Below are positions 1 through 6,019 of a stretch of DNA of 6,019 nucleotides, piece after piece. Every line of letters begins with the position of its first letter. Positions within the stretch are counted from its first letter, which is position 1. The stretch is from Bacteroidota bacterium (GTDB lineage: Bacteria; Bacteroidota; Kryptoniia; Kryptoniales; JAKASW01). A program made the translations under genes and the position numbers. Under the pieces are notes generated by a model. That model ran no database searches. It had not been told where the DNA came from and saw only the letters and a program-made list of their open reading frames with translations. The DNA lies in contig JAJYOS010000429.1 in assembly GCA_021796055.1 (NCBI GenBank), forward strand, positions 1 to 6,019, in the 5' to 3' direction.

Positions 1-1
1 G

Positions 2-1681
2 AGATCGAAGCTCGGCGTTAAGCCGGTTTTCAAAACCGTCGACACATGTGCGGCAGAGTTCGACGCGGAGACGCCCTACCATTTCTCTACTTATCAGGAA
101 GAGGACGAGTCGGTCAGGAGCGACCGGAAAAAGGTGGTTATCCTTGGCAGCGGGCCCAACCGGATCGGGCAGGGCATCGAATTCGACTACTGCTGCGTTC
201 ACGGAGTCCTCGCGGCACGCGAAGAGGGCTATGAAGCCATCATGATCAACTGCAATCCGGAGACGGTTTCCACCGATTACGACACGGCCGACAAGCTTTA
301 TTTCGAGCCGTTGACATTCGAAGATGTCATGAACGTGATCGAGGCCGAGCAGCCAGAGGGCGTCATAGTCAGCTTCGGCGGGCAGACTCCGCTCAGGCTC
401 GCGAAATCTCTGGAGGAGGCCGGAGTCAGGCTCCTCGGCACGAGTTCGGAAGGGATTGACATTGCGGAAGACAGGAAACGATTCGGAGAGCTCTTGCGGA
501 GACTGAATATCCCTCATCCTGAATTCGGGACGGCCTACTCGGTTGCTGAAGCCGTGGATGTCGCATCGCTCATCGGTTACCCTGTGCTTGTCCGCCCCTC
601 GTATGTCCTCGGCGGGCGGGCGATGGAAATCTGTTACAACCAGGATTCTCTCAGGAACTACATGCAGACCGCGGCGGACGTGTCTCCTGATAAGCCGGTG
701 TTGATCGATCGGTTCCTCGAGGACGCGTTCGAGTTCGACGTCGATGCCGTTGCAGACGGGGAGGACGTGGTTATCGGCGCTATCATGGAACATATCGAGG
801 AGGCGGGCATCCACTCGGGAGACAGCGCGGCGGTCATCCCGCCCTATATGATAACCGACAAGTGTCTCAAGGAGATCAAAGACTATACTAACATGCTGGC
901 CCACGGGCTCAAAGTCGTCGGACTGATGAACATACAGTTTGCCATGAAGGACGACGTCGTCTACATCATCGAGGTAAATCCGAGGGCGAGCAGAACGGTC
1001 CCGTTTGTCAGTAAGAGTATCGGTCTGCCGCTTGCCAAGATAGCTGCGAAGATCATGCTCGGGAAAAAACTGAAGGACATGGATCTGGACCGGGCAAACG
1101 GACGTTTCGATCACATTGCCATCAAGGAGGCGGTGTTCCCGTTTAACCGGTTCACCCGTGTGAAAGTCTTCCTGGGTCCCGAAATGCGTTCGACGGGCGA
1201 AGTGATGGGTATCGATCCCGACTTCGGGGCGGCGTATGCCAAGTCGCAGGCAGCGGCGGGAAACCCGCTGCCAAAGTCAGGTGCGGTGCTCTTCAGCGTG
1301 AATGACAACGATAAGAACAAGGGTACGCTCGATATCGCGCGGGCCTTTGCCGGCCTCGGCTTCAAGCTTATCGCAACGGAAGGGACTTCCAGGTTCCTCA
1401 CAGAGAACGGAATCGTGAATGAAAAGATATTCAAGGTCAGCGAGGGCAGGCCGAATATCGTCGACTACATAAAGAACGGGAAGATACAGTTCATCATTAA
1501 CACGCCCCTGGGAGAGGAAGCCAGATCCGATGAATATTCCATCGGCTGGGCGGCAATCGAACACAGGGTATCTTTCGCCACCACTCTCTCCGCGGCGTCG
1601 GCTGCCGTCAAGGCGATCAAGTCTCTTCAGGCCGGCGAGTTGCGGGTCAAGCCGATCCAGCAGTTTCATAAGTCCGCATGA
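2..1681 (+). CDS. carB: Carbamoyl-phosphate synthase large subunit, C-terminal part (5' end outside window)
   Basis: CarB makes carbamoyl phosphate from bicarbonate, two ATP and ammonia channelled from CarA, feeding pyrimidine and arginine synthesis in the cytosol. The reading frame is open from base 2, so 559 residues are visible. By recalled alignment, visible residue 1 matches about residue 518 of the roughly 1073-residue E. coli protein. In order: the end of the oligomerisation domain (KLGVKPVFKTVDTCAAEF), the second ATP-grasp half starting at GSGPNRIGQGIEFDYCCVH (from residue 49) with VRPSYVLGGRAME and the IEVNPRASRTVPFVSK metal/ATP motif, then the MGS-like regulatory domain (about 426-555). 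The ornithine-site acids appear as E266 and D274 (E. coli E783, D791), and K438 matches the UMP/IMP-site K954. The Met at 134 is internal, not the start. One oddity: the usual IRR in the MGS domain reads I514-G515-W516. carA is not in view. Confidence 0.98.
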   Translation, partial: RSKLGVKPVFKTVDTCAAEFDAETPYHFSTYQEEDESVRSDRKKVVILGSGPNRIGQGIEFDYCCVHGVLAAREEGYEAIMINCNPETVSTDYDTADKLYFEPLTFEDVMNVIEAEQPEGVIVSFGGQTPLRLAKSLEEAGVRLLGTSSEGIDIAEDRKRFGELLRRLNIPHPEFGTAYSVAEAVDVASLIGYPVLVRPSYVLGGRAMEICYNQDSLRNYMQTAADVSPDKPVLIDRFLEDAFEFDVDAVADGEDVVIGAIMEHIEEAGIHSGDSAAVIPPYMITDKCLKEIKDYTNMLAHGLKVVGLMNIQFAMKDDVVYIIEVNPRASRTVPFVSKSIGLPLAKIAAKIMLGKKLKDMDLDRANGRFDHIAIKEAVFPFNRFTRVKVFLGPEMRSTGEVMGIDPDFGAAYAKSQAAAGNPLPKSGAVLFSVNDNDKNKGTLDIARAFAGLGFKLIATEGTSRFLTENGIVNEKIFKVSEGRPNIVDYIKNGKIQFIINTPLGEEARSDEYSIGWAAIEHRVSFATTLSAASAAVKAIKSLQAGELRVKPIQQFHKSA

Positions 1682-1864
1682 ATGTAACGGCCGCTGAGTT
1701 CTTAGAAGCCTCGTCAGATTGCGTCCGATCATTTCCTCCAATTCGTGGTAACTCGCCGTCTCCTCCTGTTTGATTGACGGATGACGGTGGATTGCGTTCT
1801 CCCCGGTTGTTCGGTCTTGATTACCTGTATATTCTCGCGCTCTCTCCTTATTTTCTAATTCGGA
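1682..1864. other. Intergenic gap between carB and the Omp85 gene
   Basis: These 183 bases hold no gene I can support. There is no stem followed by a T-run, so no intrinsic terminator for carB is visible. The last 60 bases are pyrimidine- and T-rich and contain TATATT (1828-1833), which could be a -10 element, but no matching -35 lies at 16-18 bases. A short direct repeat, TGACGGA then TGACGGT, sits at 1775-1788. An in-frame TAA at 1856-1858 closes the downstream reading frame just before its ATG. A promoter for the Omp85 gene probably lies here, but the sequence does not identify it. Confidence 0.6.
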
Positions 1865-3625
1865 ATGAAGCTTCTATTCGTAACGTGTGCAGTATTCGTT
1901 GGACTGGCTTTAGGCAGCAGTGCAACTGCCCAGAACAGGATCAACTCGGTAAGAGTTGTCGGTGCCGCGGACCTGGCCGGATTCAACCCGGCGGAGTATT
2001 TCAAGCCGTTAGGCTTTCCATCTTCGGATACCTCTCGCATCACGGCGGGAATAACCCAGATCAAACAGGCGTATTACTCGGATGGCTACTTGCTCTGCCG
2101 GGCGGACTCGTTTAGCGTCGTGGGGATGAAGGAACCGGGCGAAAGCGAGCTGGCCATCTATATTTCTGCGGGGCCGCGTTTGCTTGTCGGGAGATTATCA
2201 ATCAGCGGTAACAAATTCCTGACCAACTCATCCTTCAATGGCGATTTGTACACTAAGGTGGGGAGGCCGTTTGACCAGTCCGGTCTTGAAAACGACATCA
2301 AGTATATCCTCGGCCGGTATAATCAGGACGGGTTCCCGCTGGCCGCGGTAACGATCGACAGCATTTACGTCTACAATAACCGCGGGTCCGATTCCCTCGG
2401 CATCTCGCTGAATGTCAACGAAGGGAAGAGGGTGAGGATTGAAGCGGTCCGTATCGAAGGGAATACCGAGACGAAAGACTACGTCATAATGCGCGCTCTT
2501 CAGATAGTCCCGGGCACATATTACAATGAAAATGAATTGACGCTTGCCAAACAGCGGCTGCAAAAGCTCGGATTCTTCCAGAGCGTAGGTGATCCCCAGA
2601 TATTCGAAAGCGGCGACACCACGGGTCTGCTGGTGAAAGTGGTCGAAGGAAACACGAATACATTCGACGGCGTAATCGGTTACGTCCCGTCGCAGTTAGG
2701 GCAGCCGGGATATTTTACGGGGATGATCGACGTTTCGATGACAAACCTCTTTGGAACGGGAAGGAAGTTTCGGGCCATGTGGCACCAGGAGACAAAGTTG
2801 ACCCAGCAGCTGGAAATTGACTATGGCGAACCTTACATCTTCGGACTGCCGCTCAATGCAGAGGTCGATTTCACCCAGCGCCAGCAGGATTCGACATCGG
2901 TGACGAGAAACTTCGGACTAAGCGGCATCTTCCTGTTCAGCGATAACTTCAATGCGAACGTGTCATTGAACACACTGACGACGACACCGCTCCTCAATGC
3001 CGCCAACTACTATTCCGTCTACCAGAGCAGCGTGCTGAACCTGGGCGTTGGAGTAATGTATGATACACGCAATGATGTCTACAGTCCCACCCGCGGGGTC
3101 TTGTACGAGACCCAGCTGCAGTTTGGACAGAAGAAGATTTACGGCCCGGAACAGCTGATAACACCCGACACGAGACTTACCAGCTATACGCAGCATCTGA
3201 CGGTCGGGCTCTCTTTCTTTCATGAGTTCATCGCCCGGCAGATACTTGCCGTCGGAATCCACGGCGAGCAGGTCACAGGCACCGAGCTCGACCAGAGCGA
3301 CATGTACCGCCTCGGCGGCACGAACACTATCCGTGGGTACATCGAGAATCAATTTCTTGCAACGAAGGCGGCTTGGACGAACATAGAGTACAGATTCGCG
3401 ACCGGGAGAGAATCGTTCTTCTTCGCTTTCGTCGATGCGGGTTACATTTATATGCAGAGCGATCCGCTTGCGGACCTCCCTTCAAGCTCATTCTCGGTAT
3501 ATGGCTACGGCGTCGGTGCCCAGGTCGAAACCGGGCTCGGCATACTCAAGGCGAGTTTTGCGCTCGGCAAGGGCGACTCGTTTGTACAAGGGAAGATCCA
3601 TTTCGGAATTGTCAACCAATTTTGA
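1865..3625 (+). CDS. Omp85/BamA-family outer-membrane protein with three POTRA domains
   Basis: This is a 586-residue exported protein. Residues 1-22 form a Sec signal peptide (MKLLFVTCAVFVGLALGSS, cleavage probably ATA|QN). Three POTRA-like repeats follow at about 25-103, 105-187 and 188-262, each ending in a strand like ELAIYISAGP, GISLNVNEG or GLLVKVVEG. Residues from about 263 to the end are a C-terminal beta-barrel of about 320 residues, rich in alternating aromatic strands, with the family's loop-6 motif in GGTNTIRGY (R490-G491-Y492) and a terminal Phe (F586), the usual recognition end of outer-membrane barrels. Family members insert or translocate proteins at the outer membrane. Three POTRAs resemble TamA more than the five of BamA, but no tamB, skp or lpxD is adjacent, so the client is unknown. 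The start is fixed by TAA at 1856 and by the signal peptide; there is no Shine-Dalgarno at normal spacing, only GGA touching the ATG. Confidence 0.93.
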   Translation: MKLLFVTCAVFVGLALGSSATAQNRINSVRVVGAADLAGFNPAEYFKPLGFPSSDTSRITAGITQIKQAYYSDGYLLCRADSFSVVGMKEPGESELAIYISAGPRLLVGRLSISGNKFLTNSSFNGDLYTKVGRPFDQSGLENDIKYILGRYNQDGFPLAAVTIDSIYVYNNRGSDSLGISLNVNEGKRVRIEAVRIEGNTETKDYVIMRALQIVPGTYYNENELTLAKQRLQKLGFFQSVGDPQIFESGDTTGLLVKVVEGNTNTFDGVIGYVPSQLGQPGYFTGMIDVSMTNLFGTGRKFRAMWHQETKLTQQLEIDYGEPYIFGLPLNAEVDFTQRQQDSTSVTRNFGLSGIFLFSDNFNANVSLNTLTTTPLLNAANYYSVYQSSVLNLGVGVMYDTRNDVYSPTRGVLYETQLQFGQKKIYGPEQLITPDTRLTSYTQHLTVGLSFFHEFIARQILAVGIHGEQVTGTELDQSDMYRLGGTNTIRGYIENQFLATKAAWTNIEYRFATGRESFFFAFVDAGYIYMQSDPLADLPSSSFSVYGYGVGAQVETGLGILKASFALGKGDSFVQGKIHFGIVNQF

Positions 3626-3817
3626 ATTCTGCATTGATTAGCTCGGCTGAAATTATTAAAAATAGATGAGCATCGTGGAATCTTTGAAGCCGGGATTTCC
3701 GTTCCATAAAGAAGTCATCTTTCAGCCGCCTTCTTTACCTTCCGTACGAGAAGGTGGAGACTCGACTGAGCCGTTGCATTAAGTGTTTAGTAAAAATCGA
3801 AGGTTCAATAAAGACCA
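3626..3817. other. Intergenic gap between the Omp85 gene and the prenyltransferase
   Basis: These 192 bases contain no supportable gene. After the Omp85 stop there is an AT-rich tract (about 3650-3664) but no GC-rich stem with a T-run, so no standard terminator is seen. A 6-bp inverted repeat lies at 3737-3755. The last 40 bases are AT-rich. TTGCAT (3774-3779) resembles a -35 box, but 17 bases downstream there is TCGAAG, which is not a -10. The gap is long enough to hold the promoter of the ubiA-like gene, but I cannot place it. Confidence 0.55.
3737..3755. repeat. Short inverted repeat (6-bp stem, 7-base loop)
   Basis: ACCTTC (3737-3742) is the exact reverse complement of GAAGGT (3750-3755), with loop CGTACGA between them. 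No T-run follows on either strand, so it does not look like an intrinsic terminator. It could be a weak RNA hairpin in the leader of the prenyltransferase mRNA, a protein-binding half-site pair, or chance; a 6-bp stem in this much sequence is not rare. Confidence 0.35.
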
Positions 3818-4639
3818 ATGATCGAATATCTTAAATTGGCCCGCATAGGAAATGTCATGATTGCATTTCTGAGCGTCGAGTGCGCGGGAATACTCTGCGG
3901 TATCAATGTTTCAAGAACATGGGTAGTCCTTGCGGCGGCCATAGCCGCTTCCCTTATCACAGCCGGCGGGAATGCTGTAAATGATCTCTTTGACATTGAC
4001 ATAGACAAGATCAACCGGCCCAATCGCCCCATCGCCTCCGGCAGACTCTCCCCGGAAAAAGCTAAAATGTTCTATGCCGGGGTCACAGGAATCGGATTGC
4101 TGATTGCTGCGTTTATAAATATCCCTGCGTTCGCAATCGCGGTCGGAGCGTCGATCCTGATCTTCCTGTACAGTTATAAACTGAAAAGGACGATCTTCTA
4201 CGGAAACCTGGCCGTAGCCTTCGTAACGGGACTCACCTTCGTTTACGGTGGCACAGCGGTAGGGGACCTGAAGGACGTCTATCCTGCCGCCATTTTTGCT
4301 TTTCTTACCAACCTTATCAGGGAAATTATTAAGGATGCCGAAGATGTCGGGGGGGATAGCTATGTAGGTGTTCATACGATTGCCACCAGATATGGAACCG
4401 CAGTCTCCTCGCGCATTTCTATTGCCCTGACGGCAATTCTGCTCTTCATGGTCTGGGGCGCATACCACCTGAGTGTTCTGCCGATTCAATTCCTGACAGT
4501 TTGCGGACTGACTATCCTGCCAATAGGAGTTTACATCACTTATCTTCTTATAACGAGGCACAGCTTCTCAGAGGCAAGCTTCGGATATAAACTCATGATG
4601 ATCTTCGGGCTGGCAGCTTTGATAGTCGGAAAAGTGTGA
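3818..4639 (+). CDS. UbiA-family prenyltransferase, probably digeranylgeranylglyceryl phosphate synthase-like
   Basis: This 273-residue integral membrane protein has about 8-9 hydrophobic segments and both Asp-rich motifs of the UbiA superfamily. The first is N55-D56-xx-D59-xxx-D63, followed by KINRPNRPIASG; the second is D173-xx-D176-xxx-D180 in REIIKDAEDVGGD. These bind Mg2+ and the prenyl diphosphate. Small size, N12 near the N-terminus, the SYKLKRT...GNLAVAF stretch and REIIKDxED followed by GVHTIATRYG match the subgroup annotated as geranylgeranylglycerol-phosphate geranylgeranyltransferase (EC 2.5.1.42), which adds the second prenyl ether chain in archaeal-type lipids. Homologues occur in FCB bacteria, where the true substrate is less certain. 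MenA, UbiA, heme O synthase or chlorophyll synthase are alternatives, but no quinone, heme or pigment gene is adjacent. ATG 3818 is the first start possible, as TAA lies at 3809-3811; GAAGG (3799-3803) is 14 bases away, farther than normal. Family certain, substrate inferred. Confidence 0.9.
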   Translation: MIEYLKLARIGNVMIAFLSVECAGILCGINVSRTWVVLAAAIAASLITAGGNAVNDLFDIDIDKINRPNRPIASGRLSPEKAKMFYAGVTGIGLLIAAFINIPAFAIAVGASILIFLYSYKLKRTIFYGNLAVAFVTGLTFVYGGTAVGDLKDVYPAAIFAFLTNLIREIIKDAEDVGGDSYVGVHTIATRYGTAVSSRISIALTAILLFMVWGAYHLSVLPIQFLTVCGLTILPIGVYITYLLITRHSFSEASFGYKLMMIFGLAALIVGKV

Positions 4640-4643
4640 TCAC

Positions 4644-4660
4644 GGAGCCTGACAGGCTCC
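4644..4660. repeat. Perfect 7-bp palindromic hairpin between the prenyltransferase and M1 peptidase genes
   Basis: GGAGCCT (4644-4650) and AGGCTCC (4654-4660) are exact reverse complements with a 3-base loop, GAC. It starts four bases after the prenyltransferase stop codon. No T-run follows on either strand, so it is not a standard intrinsic terminator. Its position suggests an mRNA-end stabiliser or attenuating stem between two co-transcribed genes, or one copy of a dispersed palindromic (REP-like) repeat. No second full copy exists in this window. Confidence 0.6.
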
Positions 4661-4678
4661 AACCATCAAGAAAAAACC

Positions 4679-4684
4679 GAGGAG
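4679..4684 (+). promoter_or_regulatory. Shine-Dalgarno site for the M1 peptidase gene
   Basis: GAGGAG lies 7 bases before ATG 4692. A GTG directly before that ATG (4689-4691) is also in frame and open, but spacing from this site and the typical Lys-Lys signal-peptide start favour the ATG. It is the only strong ribosome binding site among the three gene starts in the window. Confidence 0.8.
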
Positions 4685-4691
4685 CACAGTG

Positions 4692-6019
4692 ATGAAAAAG
4701 TACCTGTTGGTCCTTCTCTCGGTCGCGTGTTTTTCAACCGCGAGATCTCAATCTCTCCCGCCCGTACATCACGCACCGAACAGAGAATTCCATATGAAGA
4801 ATATCGTGTTGAACTTCAAGTTCGACATGACAACCAAAACTCTGTTCGGCAAAGCGACCGAGACGATAGAACCTCTTCGAACACGACTTGATTCCGTCCA
4901 TCTGAATGCTGTCGATATGAAAATTGAGTCCGTTACGATGGCAGGCAGGCCGCTGAGTTACCATTACAACGGGAAAATACTGACCGTGATATTCAAAGAA
5001 AAGTACGGACTCGGCAGCCAGCTTACCTACGCGATCAAATATTCCACCAAGCCGACGCGCGGAATATTCTTCATAACTCCCGACAAAGGATATCCCCACC
5101 GGGATCCGGAAGTGTGGAGCAACAGCGAGCCTGAAGATGCGAGGTACTGGTTCCCATGCCACGATTATCCCGATGATTTCACCAGCAGCTCTGTGATTGC
5201 GACCGTTCCCGAAAACTGGACAGTGATTTCTAACGGGGTACTGAAGAGCGTAACCACGGTCGATGGAGGAAAAGAGAAGAAATTCGATTGGGTAGAAGCC
5301 CGACCGCACGTCGTCTATTTGATTTCCATCATCGCGGGAATCTTCAAGCGATTCGAGGACCATTACGGGAAGACTCCGATTTACTATTATTCCGATCCGA
5401 AGTACGGCGATTTGATAACCCAGAACTTCAAGAGGGAGCCGGACGTGCTGAAGTTTTATTCCCACATAACGGGGCATCCCTTCCCGTGGGAGAAGCTGGC
5501 ATTGACGACTGTTACCAACTTCACCTGGGGCGGTGAAGAGAACGTGTCAGCAATCACGCTCACCGACAGGACAATCCATGACCGGTTTGCAGAGCCGCAA
5601 ATATCCAGCGTATCACTTATTGCGCATGAGACGGCACATCAATGGTTCGGGGACCTCCTGACGACACGCAACTGGGCAAACGCGTGGCTCAATGAAGGCT
5701 TCGCAACCTACTTCGAGGCGTTGTACCGCGAACACGCTTACGGAGAAAAGGAGTTTGAGTATGAAATGTATCACAACCACAATCAGGTCATAGCAGCCGA
5801 CAACGTCGACAGGCGTCCGACGGTCTACAACCGCTATTACGATCCCGTCGATGTGTTTGGAACGTACATTTACCCGCGAGGTGCGTCGATGCTGCACATG
5901 CTTCGATTCTTCCTGGGAAACCAGCTGTTTGACAAGGCCATCAGGCATTACGTGAAGGAATTCAAACACCGGAATGTCGACACTCGTGATTTCTCCAATG
6001 CAATCAGAGAGGCGACCGG
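4692..6019 (+). CDS. Exported M1-family zinc metallopeptidase (3' end outside window)
   Basis: The frame is open from ATG 4692 to the window edge, giving 442 residues. Residues 1-19 look like a Sec signal peptide (MKKYLLVLLSVACFSTARS, cleavage before Q20), so it acts in the periplasm or outside the cell. About 30-215 is the M1 N-terminal beta domain, with N-terminal-binding E146 in SEPEDARYWFPCHDYPDD; the catalytic domain follows from about 232. The zinc site is complete: H312-E313-T-A-H316 and, 18 residues on, E335 in WLNEGFATYFE. The transition-state Tyr is probably Y394 in YPRGA (usual YxKGA). The exopeptidase motif, normally GAMEN or GGMEN, reads G280-G-E-E-N284. Family members remove N-terminal residues from peptides; several are bifunctional or have narrow specificity. 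It starts 52 bases after the prenyltransferase, possibly one transcript. Members run 600-850 residues, so the helical C-terminal part, and any secretion-sorting domain, is missing. Confidence 0.95.
   Translation, partial: MKKYLLVLLSVACFSTARSQSLPPVHHAPNREFHMKNIVLNFKFDMTTKTLFGKATETIEPLRTRLDSVHLNAVDMKIESVTMAGRPLSYHYNGKILTVIFKEKYGLGSQLTYAIKYSTKPTRGIFFITPDKGYPHRDPEVWSNSEPEDARYWFPCHDYPDDFTSSSVIATVPENWTVISNGVLKSVTTVDGGKEKKFDWVEARPHVVYLISIIAGIFKRFEDHYGKTPIYYYSDPKYGDLITQNFKREPDVLKFYSHITGHPFPWEKLALTTVTNFTWGGEENVSAITLTDRTIHDRFAEPQISSVSLIAHETAHQWFGDLLTTRNWANAWLNEGFATYFEALYREHAYGEKEFEYEMYHNHNQVIAADNVDRRPTVYNRYYDPVDVFGTYIYPRGASMLHMLRFFLGNQLFDKAIRHYVKEFKHRNVDTRDFSNAIREAT

Noticed and set aside
422..434. GGAG-TCAGG-CTCC inverted repeat inside carB, resembling the palindrome at 4644-4660
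   Set aside because: The stem is only 4 bp and it encodes conserved CarB residues; chance similarity is the simplest reading.
134..1681. carB read as a complete 515-residue gene starting at the ATG at 134
   Set aside because: The same frame is open to base 2 and the upstream residues (KLGVKPVFKTVDTCAAEF...) match conserved CarB sequence, so this Met is internal.
1807..1833. TTGTTC and TATATT as a promoter for the Omp85 gene
   Set aside because: The spacer is only 15 bases, the -35 match is weak, and no FCB-type TAnnTTTG element is present.
1774..2115. An open + strand frame of 113 codons overlapping the start of the Omp85 gene
   Set aside because: Most of it overlaps the Omp85 signal peptide and first POTRA in another frame, and it has no ribosome binding site or recognisable domain.
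3911..4561. A 216-codon open frame on the - strand
   Set aside because: It is antisense to the prenyltransferase, is highly polar with no recognisable domain, and would require overlapping a clear UbiA gene.
4692..4730. Cys13 of the M1 signal peptide as a lipoprotein attachment site
   Set aside because: Residues before it are S-V-A-C rather than a lipobox with Leu at -3, and the hydrophobic stretch would be very short; type I cleavage before Q20 fits better.
4734..5477. A 247-codon open frame on the - strand
   Set aside because: It lies wholly inside the M1 peptidase gene antisense, has no family motif, and the + strand frame has a complete catalytic signature.

Overview
The window carries four protein-coding genes, all on the + strand, and no RNA gene, mobile element or CRISPR array that I can see. 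In order they are: the 3' half of carB (pyrimidine and arginine precursor synthesis), an Omp85/BamA-like outer-membrane protein, a UbiA-family membrane prenyltransferase most like digeranylgeranylglyceryl phosphate synthase, and the 5' two thirds of an exported M1 zinc metallopeptidase that runs off the right edge.

The Omp85 barrel protein shows a Gram-negative cell plan. Base composition is moderate, somewhat above half G+C. An archaeal-type ether-lipid UbiA homologue, an exported M1 peptidase and weak or absent Shine-Dalgarno sequences before two genes together point to the FCB group (Bacteroidota, Ignavibacteria and relatives). That placement is an inference from gene families, not from a marker gene.

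Layout: carB occupies 2-1681. A 183-base gap with no recognisable gene or terminator leads to the Omp85 gene (1865-3625). A second gap of 192 bases, with one short inverted repeat, precedes the prenyltransferase (3818-4639). Only 52 bases separate that gene from the M1 peptidase (4692 onward). They hold a perfect 7-bp palindromic hairpin and the best ribosome binding site in the window, so these two genes may be co-transcribed.

The genes do not form one obvious pathway. Three of the four act at or beyond the cell envelope: outer-membrane assembly or secretion, membrane lipid or quinone prenylation, and periplasmic or extracellular peptide cleavage. CarB is a cytosolic housekeeping enzyme. I found no convincing undescribed system. 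The points most worth a second look are the archaeal-type lipid enzyme in a bacterium, a non-standard exopeptidase motif (GGEEN) in the M1 enzyme, a lost Arg-Arg pair in the CarB regulatory domain, and the palindrome between the last two genes.
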